A stretch of 7,840 nucleotides of DNA from Deltaproteobacteria bacterium (GTDB lineage: Bacteria; Desulfobacterota_B; Binatia; Binatales; Binataceae), in contig JAKAVX010000104.1 in NCBI GenBank assembly GCA_021827465.1, positions 1-7,840 of the forward strand. Reading direction: 5' to 3'. The translations under genes were made by a program, and so were the position numbers. Below the pieces are notes generated by a model that saw nothing but the letters and a program-made list of their open reading frames with translations, had not been told where the DNA came from and made no database searches. Shown here piece after piece: positions 1 through 4,998 of the stretch. How positions within the stretch are numbered: the stretch's first letter is position 1; every line of letters begins with the position of its first letter.

Positions 1-378
1 TACGTAAAGGTCGAGCATCTGGCGCAGCGCCACGTTGAGCGAGCGGATTCCGCCGCCTACAGGCGTGGTGAGCGGACCCTTGATTCCGACCAGGTAGTCG
101 CGAAACGCCTCGACCGTGTCGTCGGGAAGCCAGGTGTTGAAGTTGTTGTAGGCCTTCTCGCCCGCGAAGACCTCCATCCAGGCGATCTTGCGCTTGCCGC
201 CGTAGATTTTCTTGACCGCATTGTCGAAGACGTACTGCGACGCGCGCCAGATGTCCCGGCCGGTTCCGTCGCCCTCGATGAAGGGAAGTATCGGCTGGTC
301 GGGAACCTTGAGCTTGCCGTCGGAGCCAAGGGTTATCTTTTCACCTTCGGTCGGAACTTGGATCGTCTTGTACGCCAT
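1..378 (-). CDS. icd: NADP-type isocitrate dehydrogenase, N-terminal part (cut by window edge)
   Basis: The gene encodes isocitrate dehydrogenase, the TCA-cycle enzyme that oxidatively decarboxylates isocitrate to 2-oxoglutarate in the cytosol. The 126 visible residues match the N-terminus of the E. coli Icd type: 'FIEGDGTG' (residues 33-40), '[10 protein letters not shown]' (67-76) and '[20 protein letters not shown]' (101-120). The last motif holds the substrate-binding serine and arginine; in E. coli this serine is the one phosphorylated by AceK. The ATG at 378 is chosen because AGGTGA (393-388) sits 9 nt upstream and the N-terminus aligns with E. coli Icd. The frame is open to base 1, so the rest lies outside the window and this is not a broken gene. 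It is divergent from the acyl-CoA dehydrogenase, and a promoter with a palindrome lies upstream. The Icd-type N-terminus points to NADP rather than NAD dependence, but the cofactor-determining residues are outside the window. Confidence 0.95.
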   Translation of the reverse strand, partial: MAYKTIQVPTEGEKITLGSDGKLKVPDQPILPFIEGDGTGRDIWRASQYVFDNAVKKIYGGKRKIAWMEVFAGEKAYNNFNTWLPDDTVEAFRDYLVGIKGPLTTPVGGGIRSLNVALRQMLDLYV

Positions 379-456
379 CTCGTCTCGTCACCTGCCCTAG
401 GACAATGAATGTGCCCGCTTGAAAGGCGCTCGTCTCGGCGCTCTTTCGGCTGTCGC

Positions 457-472
457 GGGGAAAATTTTCCCC
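457..472. promoter_or_regulatory. Perfect 16-bp palindrome over the icd start site, candidate operator
   Basis: GGGGAAAATTTTCCCC is a perfect 8+8 palindrome with no spacer. It lies immediately downstream of the predicted icd -10 box and covers the expected transcription start. A dimeric regulator bound here would block the promoter. The A4T4 core is also a class of sequence known to bend DNA. I cannot assign it to a regulator family. The palindrome is seen directly; the operator role is inferred. Confidence 0.55.
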
Positions 473-473
473 A

Positions 474-502
474 ATCATATAACCGGCTGCGTCCTCTGAC
501 AC
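474..502 (-). promoter_or_regulatory. Predicted sigma70-type promoter of icd
   Basis: On the minus strand, GTGTCA (502-497, 4 of 6 to TTGACA) and TATGAT (479-474, 5 of 6 to TATAAT) are separated by exactly 17 nt. The expected start site is near 467, giving a leader of about 90 nt before the icd ATG. This is the best promoter match in the window. It is a consensus match by eye, not mapped transcription. Confidence 0.55.
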
Positions 503-508
503 CAGAGG
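493..508. repeat. 6-bp inverted repeat with 4-nt loop over the icd -35 box
   Basis: CCTCTG-ACAC-CAGAGG is an exact inverted repeat whose right arm and loop overlap the predicted icd -35 hexamer (502-497). It could be a second operator half-site pair or a chance match. Its sequence is unrelated to the 16-bp palindrome at 457-472, so if functional it would bind a different protein. Confidence 0.35.
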
Positions 509-591
509 CGGCGTGCGATGTTCAACGCACGGGACGCGCGGCGCGCCGAGGATTGCCGCGGCCCTTGCAATCCCGAATCGGACGGATACGT

Positions 592-621
592 TTATCGAGC
601 GGACCCGGCGGGCACTATACT
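592..621 (+). promoter_or_regulatory. Possible promoter of the acyl-CoA dehydrogenase gene
   Basis: TATACT (616-621, 5 of 6 to TATAAT) lies 40 nt before the ATG at 661. The -35 region is poor: TTATCG (592-597) matches 3 of 6 with an 18-nt spacer, so activation by a bound protein may be needed. The start would fall near 628, just before the inverted repeat at 638-650. Confidence 0.35.
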
Positions 622-637
622 CGGTCCGCATACACCA

Positions 638-650
638 GCGAAATTTTCGC
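638..650. promoter_or_regulatory. Inverted repeat GCGAAA-T-TTTCGC before the acyl-CoA dehydrogenase RBS
   Basis: Perfect 6-bp arms surround a single central T. The repeat ends one base before the GGAG ribosome binding site (651-654) and would lie at about +11 to +23 of the predicted transcript. The core (GAAATTTTC) resembles the core of the 16-bp palindrome at 457-472 (GAAAATTTTC), though the spacing and flanks differ. A repressor site or a short RNA hairpin hiding the RBS are both possible. The structure is seen; the role is inferred. Confidence 0.4.
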
Positions 651-660
651 GGAGCAACCG

Positions 661-1875
661 ATGGATTTCAGCTACACGGCGGAACAGGAAAAGTTTCGGG
701 AAGGGTTGCGCGGCTGGCTCGAAAAGACCTCGGCCAAAGTTTTCAAGGGCGGCGCCGAGAGCCTTGGGCAATCGACCGCGAGCCTGCTCGACGTGCGCGA
801 CGACGCGCGATGGCGCCAGCTCCTGGAATACCATCGGAGACTCTGCGACGCCGGCTATGTCGCGCTCCACTGGCCGAAGGAATGGGGCGGCGGCGGAGCC
901 GGCCTGGTCGAGCAGGCGATCTATCAGGACGAGGTCCTGCGCCTTGGGCTTCCGCTTTACGGCGCGAACCAGCTCGCCATCGATCGGATAGGGCCGACGA
1001 TCATGCTGATGGGCACCGAGGCGCAGAAAAAGCGCTTCCTGAAGCCGATGCTGACGGGCGAGGAGATCTGGTGCCAGGGATACTCGGAGCCCAACGCGGG
1101 CTCGGACCTGGCGGGATTGCAGACGCGCGCGGTGATTGAGGGCGACTCGTTCGTCGTCAACGGACAGAAGGTGTGGACCAGCCTCGCACATCGCTCGGAC
1201 TGGCAGGTGCTGCTGGTGCGGACCGATCCCGCCGCGCCGAAGCATAAGGGAATTTCGTATCTGCTGGTGGATATGAAGAGCCCGGGGCTGACGGTGTGTC
1301 CGCTGGTGCAAATCACCGGAGAAGCGGGGTTCAATGAGGTCTTCTACGACAACGTCAGGGTGCCAAAGGAAAACCTGGTCGGGGAATTGAACCAGGGATG
1401 GCAGGTGTCGATCGCGACGCTGATGTTCGAGCGGGTGTCGGGCGGCACGCGCCATCCGGTCGAGCGCACGATCAACGAATTGGTCGAGCTCTCGAAGAAA
1501 GTCGATTTCAACGGGATACCCGCGCACAAGCATCCTTATGTCCGCCAGAAGCTCGCGCAGTTCGTCGCGGAGTCACGATGCCTCAGGCTGTCGCGCTATC
1601 GTTCGCTCACCTCGCAGTTGAAAGGCAAGGTTCCCGGACCGGAAAGCTCGTTCGGCAAGCTGTTCGCAACCGAGCTGAATCTTCGGGTCGCAATGTTCGC
1701 CGACGAGATGCTCGGCGCGTACGGGGCTCTCGAGCACAGCTCGGCGGGGGCGGTCGAGGGCGGCCGATGGGCGCAGCGAACGCTCGCCGCGCGCGGACTT
1801 ACGATCGCCGCCGGGTCGAGCGAAATCCAGCACAACATCATCGGCGAGCGCGTCCTCAAGCTGCCCAAGGGCTAA
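661..1875 (+). CDS. Acyl-CoA dehydrogenase (FAD-dependent, FadE family)
   Basis: This cytosolic flavoprotein would introduce the alpha-beta double bond into an acyl-CoA and pass electrons to ETF. The 404 aa are close to the usual 380-410. In order: an N-terminal helical domain (about 1-130) with 'ALHWPKEWGG' (68-77); the beta domain with the flavin/substrate motif 'GYSEPNAGSDLAG' (140-152) and 'VNGQKVWTS' (166-174); and the C-terminal helical domain ending in 'AAGSSEIQHNIIGERVL' (383-399). The Glu that acts as base in MCAD-type enzymes, just before the G-S/T-S/T of this last motif, is Ala here. Glu257 in 'LMFERVSGG' sits where isovaleryl-CoA dehydrogenase and several mycobacterial steroid FadE enzymes carry their base. 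The start at 661 has GGAG 6 nt upstream. The frame stays open back to 409, but that stretch has no family similarity and contains the promoter-like elements. The substrate is unknown; a branched or steroid-type acyl-CoA is suggested only by the Glu position and the P450 neighbour. Confidence 0.9.
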   Translation: MDFSYTAEQEKFREGLRGWLEKTSAKVFKGGAESLGQSTASLLDVRDDARWRQLLEYHRRLCDAGYVALHWPKEWGGGGAGLVEQAIYQDEVLRLGLPLYGANQLAIDRIGPTIMLMGTEAQKKRFLKPMLTGEEIWCQGYSEPNAGSDLAGLQTRAVIEGDSFVVNGQKVWTSLAHRSDWQVLLVRTDPAAPKHKGISYLLVDMKSPGLTVCPLVQITGEAGFNEVFYDNVRVPKENLVGELNQGWQVSIATLMFERVSGGTRHPVERTINELVELSKKVDFNGIPAHKHPYVRQKLAQFVAESRCLRLSRYRSLTSQLKGKVPGPESSFGKLFATELNLRVAMFADEMLGAYGALEHSSAGAVEGGRWAQRTLAARGLTIAAGSSEIQHNIIGERVLKLPKG

Positions 1876-1925
1876 ACCCTGCGCCCAGCGCGTGATTGGT
1901 GAGATCATCTTCAACGCGGATCTCA

Positions 1926-2441
1926 ATGCCGGCGATTCGCTACACCGTAGTCGAATCGCCGCTCGGTCTGGTTCTGATCGCCGCGAGCGACGCAGGGATT
2001 GCATGGCTTGGACTCGGCGACTCGGAGCCGACGCTCCAACGCGAGCTTCGTTCAGACTTTCCCAATGCGACGCTCAGTCGCGACGAGGCGGCGCTGCGCG
2101 GCCGCGCTGAGAAGATCGTCGCCTTCCTGAAAGGCAAAGCGCCCTGCCCCACGCCCGCGCTCGATCTCCACGGAACCTCCTTTCAGCGTCGCGTCTGGGA
2201 CGAACTTCGCGCGATATCCGCCGGAACGACGCGCTCCTACGCGGAAATAGCCTCGCGCCTGGGAAATCCGCGCGCCGCTCGTGCGGTGGGTGCCGCGGTG
2301 GGCGCGAATCTGGTCTCGATCCTCGTCCCGTGCCATCGTGCGCTTCGCACCGGAGGAGCGCTCGGCGGTTACCGATGGGGCCTCGAACGTAAACGCCATC
2401 TCCTCGAACTCGAAAAGGCGCCTTCAGTCGCGCGCGCGTGA
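1926..2441 (+). CDS. ogt: Methylated-DNA--[protein]-cysteine S-methyltransferase (Ogt type)
   Basis: A suicide DNA-repair protein that moves the alkyl group from O6-alkylguanine, and less so O4-alkylthymine, to its own cysteine. The 171 aa hold the usual two parts: a small N-terminal domain (1-80) and the C-terminal DNA-binding and active-site domain (84-163). Residues align with human MGMT at a constant offset of 9: Tyr105 (MGMT Tyr114), Arg119 (arginine finger Arg128), Asn128 (Asn137), acceptor Cys136 in 'PCHR' (Cys145) and Glu163 (Glu172). There is no Ada-type zinc-binding regulatory domain, so this is Ogt-like. Two usually conserved positions differ: Leu129 replaces the Pro of 'NPV', and Ala139 follows PCHR where Val or Leu is common. 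ATG 1926 is preferred, with a weak GGA 5 nt upstream; TTG 1896 and GTG 1899 in frame would add a 9-10 residue tail without an RBS. It lies 50 bp after the acyl-CoA dehydrogenase and 66 bp before the P450, possibly in one operon. Confidence 0.92.
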   Translation: MPAIRYTVVESPLGLVLIAASDAGIAWLGLGDSEPTLQRELRSDFPNATLSRDEAALRGRAEKIVAFLKGKAPCPTPALDLHGTSFQRRVWDELRAISAGTTRSYAEIASRLGNPRAARAVGAAVGANLVSILVPCHRALRTGGALGGYRWGLERKRHLLELEKAPSVARA

Positions 2442-2507
2442 GCCTTGGGCCTGACACGACGAATCGCCTAGGATTGCCGGACGTAACCCGGACCGCGTGG
2501 AGCGTCG

Positions 2508-3746
2508 ATGAAGCTCGACGAAATTGATCTCACGAATCTGGAAATGTTCGTCAGCGGAGACCCGCACGAAGCGTGGCGTGCGCTCCGCCGCGAAGACCCT
2601 GTCCACTGGCACGAAAAGCAACCCGGCCGCGGCTTCTGGGCGGTTACGAAATACGCGGACGCGCTGAGCGTCTACCACGATCCCGGCACCTTCAGCTCCC
2701 AGCGCGGAATCGCCCTTCAGATGCTCAACCTTGCCAACGAAGACGCCGCAGGGTTCGGCCAGATGATGATCCTCTCCGACCCGCCGCGCCACGGCGAGAT
2801 CCGCTCGCTGATAAATCGCCGCCTCACACCCCGCGCGGTTGCTCTTTATGAGCCGCACATCCGGCGTATCGCGAGCGGCATAATCGATTCGGTAATCGAA
2901 CGCGGCGAATGCGATTTCGTCGTGGATGTCGCGGCGCGGCTTCCCACCGCGGTCATCTGCGAGATGCTCGGCATCCCGCCCGAACATTGGGAACTGATGT
3001 TCCATCTCGGCAACATGTCGATCGGAACCGACGATCCTGAATACCAACAGGGGCGAAGCGCCAACGAGACCGGGATGGCGGCCGAAGCCGCGGTCTTCAG
3101 CTATTTCTCAAAGATAATAGCCGAGCGCCGCAGGGAGCCGGGCGACGACCTCGTCAGCGCGCTCATCCACGGCAATATCAACGGCGCCCATCTCACCGAC
3201 CTCGAAGTTCTGTTCAATTGCTTTCTGCTGATAATCGGCGGGCAGGAGACGACCCGCAACGCGACGTCGGGCGGATTGCTCGCGCTGATTCAGAACCCGG
3301 CCCAGATGGCGCGGCTCAGGGCCGATCCTTCTGTAGCGGCCCCGGCGATCGAAGAGCTCCTTAGATGGACCAGCCCGGTCACGCACGTTATGCGCACCGC
3401 CATGCACGATACCAAGCTTCGCGGCCGCAAGATCCCGAAGGGCGACCGTGTCGTCATCTGGAACGCGTCCGCGAATCGCGACGAGGACGTTTTCCCCAAC
3501 CCCGACGGTTTCGATATAACGCGCTCGCCCAACGACCATCTCGCCTTCGGGCATGGCGAGCATTTCTGTATCGGGGCGAATCTCGCGCGGCTCGAGTTGC
3601 GCATGATGATCGATGAAGTGATTCGCCGGATGCCGGAAATCGAGCTGGCAGGTCCGGTCGAGCGCCTGCGTTCGAACTTCGTAGCGGGAATCAAACACAT
3701 GCCGGTGCGTTTTCGTCCGGCAAACCCGGCCGCCAGCACCGCCTGA
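2508..3746 (+). CDS. Cytochrome P450 monooxygenase (CYP125/CYP142-like)
   Basis: A soluble bacterial class I P450 of 412 aa that would use O2 and electrons from a ferredoxin/reductase pair to hydroxylate a hydrophobic substrate. Landmarks in order: 'DPPRH' (91-95, C-helix region with the heme-propionate His); I-helix oxygen-activation motif 'GGQETT' (244-249); K-helix ExxR as 'EELLR' (Glu283-Arg286); 'NPDGFD' (331-336); and the heme-binding loop 'FGHGEHFCIGANLAR' (347-361) with thiolate ligand Cys354. The C-terminal 'LRSNFVAGIKHMPVRF' (387-402) is like the end of CYP125/CYP142/CYP124-type sterol and isoprenoid omega-hydroxylases, so side-chain oxidation of a sterol, terpenoid or alkane is plausible but not proven. 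There is no membrane anchor. ATG 2508 has GGAG (2499-2502) 5 nt upstream. No ferredoxin or reductase gene is adjacent. A weak promoter-like pair (TTGGGC 2445, TAGGAT 2469, 18-nt spacer) lies upstream, so it might also be transcribed alone. It converges with the glutamine amidotransferase across 27 bp. Confidence 0.95.
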   Translation: MKLDEIDLTNLEMFVSGDPHEAWRALRREDPVHWHEKQPGRGFWAVTKYADALSVYHDPGTFSSQRGIALQMLNLANEDAAGFGQMMILSDPPRHGEIRSLINRRLTPRAVALYEPHIRRIASGIIDSVIERGECDFVVDVAARLPTAVICEMLGIPPEHWELMFHLGNMSIGTDDPEYQQGRSANETGMAAEAAVFSYFSKIIAERRREPGDDLVSALIHGNINGAHLTDLEVLFNCFLLIIGGQETTRNATSGGLLALIQNPAQMARLRADPSVAAPAIEELLRWTSPVTHVMRTAMHDTKLRGRKIPKGDRVVIWNASANRDEDVFPNPDGFDITRSPNDHLAFGHGEHFCIGANLARLELRMMIDEVIRRMPEIELAGPVERLRSNFVAGIKHMPVRFRPANPAASTA

Positions 3747-3773
3747 TGCTTCAGTGCCCGCGCGGCGTGCCGT

Positions 3774-4487
3774 CTACGGCTGCGGTGCGCTGAAAAGACC
3801 GGCCCATCGCGAAAACACCGCTGCGGAGATCGGTGAAAGCTCGGCCATATGGCGCGCAGTCGCGGCGATTATTCCGTCGCTGTCGGCACCCGCCTGGCGC
3901 GCTTCATCGGAAAACTCGCGCACCATCGCCGCGACCGCATCAGCCGTCACCTCCATGTGGAACAGAAAACCGTACGCGCTCTCGCCGTAGCGGAACGCCT
4001 GTATCGGGGTCGTCGCCGACGACGCGAGCGCAACTGCGCCGCGCGGCCGATCAAAAACGTCGCCGTGCCAGTGAAACGCCGTGAACGTCTCGGGCACGCC
4101 GCGCATCAGGCAGTCTTCCTTCGCTTCGGACGAAAGGCGAACCGGATGCCATCCGAGTTCCTTCGCGCGGCCGGGTCTGACATTCGCATCCAGCGCCGCC
4201 GCAAGAAGCTGACTCCCCAAGCATACGCCGAGAACGGGTTTCTCATCCCTGATCGCGGACCGGATGAGCGCAATCTCGTCGCGGATAAACGCAAAGCGAT
4301 CCGTCTCGTACACGCCCATCGGACCGCCCATCACGACCAGCCCGTCCGCTCCCGCGAGATCACGCGGTACCGGCTCGCCGTCGAACGTGCGCACCGAGTC
4401 CCATGAAAGCCCCGCGCCGGCGAGCGCGCTCCCTATCGTGCCGGGGGTTTCAACGCGATGATGTTGCAGTACGAGAATCTTTCCCAT
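3774..4487 (-). CDS. Stand-alone class I glutamine amidotransferase
   Basis: The fold hydrolyses glutamine to feed ammonia to a synthase, or hydrolyses a gamma-glutamyl compound. The 237 aa contain the full triad: Cys89 in the nucleophile elbow 'GVCLGSQ' (87-93), and His177 and Glu179 in 'FHMEV' (176-180). 'GGPMGVYE' (54-61) is the oxyanion-side loop, and 'FHWHGD' (138-143) is typical of the GMP-synthase-like solo amidotransferases. The ATP-pyrophosphatase and dimerisation domains of GuaA are absent, so this is not GMP synthase, and no synthase partner is visible in the window. There is no signal peptide, so it is cytosolic. ATG 4487 follows a purine-rich GAGAAG; the N-terminus starts directly with the first beta strand (GKILVLQ), which supports this start. 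It lies 75 bp downstream of the cytochrome c gene on the same strand, so read-through is possible, but no functional link is evident. The natural substrate is unknown. Confidence 0.85.
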   Translation of the reverse strand: MGKILVLQHHRVETPGTIGSALAGAGLSWDSVRTFDGEPVPRDLAGADGLVVMGGPMGVYETDRFAFIRDEIALIRSAIRDEKPVLGVCLGSQLLAAALDANVRPGRAKELGWHPVRLSSEAKEDCLMRGVPETFTAFHWHGDVFDRPRGAVALASSATTPIQAFRYGESAYGFLFHMEVTADAVAAMVREFSDEARQAGADSDGIIAATARHMAELSPISAAVFSRWAGLFSAPQP

Positions 4488-4562
4488 CGCCGGCTTCTCT
4501 CAAAAGTTGTGCGGGTTTTCGGTTCGCGCGGGAATCGAGCGCCACGCCAACCGCGCCGCACG

Positions 4563-4928
4563 TCAATCGCCCGTGATACCCTCCTCCTTTTCGATCGAGC
4601 GGATGAACGCGAGCACGTCCGCCATCTGGCGGCGCTTCAGGACGCCGCGCCACGCCGGCATCCCCTTGGAGCCGATCCCGTGCGTGACGGTATGGAAAAA
4701 GAACGCGTCGCTCTTGTCGGCCAGCAACTGCGGCAGGTTGTAGTACGAGTCGTTGGCGGCAGCGTCCTCGCCATGGCAATGGGCGCAGTTGGAATTGAAA
4801 ACCTTCCGCCCCCGAGCGCCGGCCCGGGAGTCGGAGGCATGACCTTGCGCGCCGCCTCCCGCGCGTGCGCCGGCAGGCGCCGCCAGGAAAACCGTGGACG
4901 CCAGCAAAAACGGAATCCACATTCTCAA
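4563..4928 (-). CDS. Secreted class I cytochrome c, probable electron acceptor of the PQQ dehydrogenase
   Basis: A small periplasmic monoheme electron carrier of 121 aa. An N-terminal signal peptide is visible: short basic start, hydrophobic core about 4-17, and 'AGARA' with likely cleavage near residue 23. The heme site is CAHCH (Cys48, Cys51, His52), and Met90 in 'GMPAW' is the probable sixth ligand, followed by the C-terminal helix 'MADVLAFIRSI' (102-112) of class I cytochromes. The start is TTG at 4928: a strong GGAGG lies 10 nt upstream, whereas the in-frame ATG at 4922 would be 16 nt away. The TTG also adds an Arg to the signal peptide n-region. The gene follows the PQQ dehydrogenase by 70 bp on the same strand, like the xoxF-xoxG and mxaF-mxaG arrangements in which the cytochrome takes electrons from the quinoprotein. 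It is shorter than typical XoxG or MxaG. The pairing is inferred from position, not demonstrated. Confidence 0.88.
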   Translation of the reverse strand: MRMWIPFLLASTVFLAAPAGARAGGGAQGHASDSRAGARGRKVFNSNCAHCHGEDAAANDSYYNLPQLLADKSDAFFFHTVTHGIGSKGMPAWRGVLKRRQMADVLAFIRSIEKEEGITGD

Positions 4929-4938
4929 CTCAATCCCG

Positions 4939-4943
4939 CCTCC
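4939..4943 (-). promoter_or_regulatory. Ribosome binding site supporting a TTG start for the cytochrome c gene
   Basis: GGAGG (4943-4939, within GAGGGAGG) is 10 nt from the TTG at 4928 and 16 nt from the next in-frame ATG at 4922. The spacing favours TTG. Confidence 0.5.
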
Positions 4944-4969
4944 CTCGCGGCCGCGCGATCCACGTCCGA

Positions 4970-4987
4970 CAAACTTGCGGAAGTTCG
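4970..4987 (-). other. Possible hairpin between the PQQ dehydrogenase and cytochrome c genes
   Basis: In the transcript, CGAACTT-CCGC-AAGTTTG can pair over 7 positions (one G-U) with a 4-nt loop, starting 12 nt after the dehydrogenase stop. No U-run follows, so it is not a normal intrinsic terminator. A stabilising or processing hairpin that sets the dehydrogenase to cytochrome ratio is possible, as is chance. Confidence 0.3.
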
Positions 4988-4998
4988 CAGCGCCTGGC

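Noticed and set aside
409..660. In-frame upstream extension of the acyl-CoA dehydrogenase by 84 codons
   Set aside because: The added part has no family similarity, spans promoter-like elements and palindromes, and the ATG at 661 has a good RBS and aligns with the family N-terminus.
592..1533. A 313-codon minus-strand frame opposite the acyl-CoA dehydrogenase
   Set aside because: It lies fully within a conserved gene on the other strand, its translation is Arg/His/Pro-rich, and it has no motif.
3747..3773. A bidirectional terminator between the convergent P450 and amidotransferase genes
   Set aside because: The 27-bp gap has no stable inverted repeat followed by a T-run on either strand.
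3774..4487. GMP synthase (guaA)
   Set aside because: Only the amidotransferase domain is present; the ATP-pyrophosphatase and dimerisation domains are missing and the gene ends cleanly with a stop.
4946..4955. Palindrome CGCGGCCGCG between the PQQ dehydrogenase and cytochrome c genes
   Set aside because: A short, purely G/C palindrome is expected by chance at this base composition and has no promoter context.
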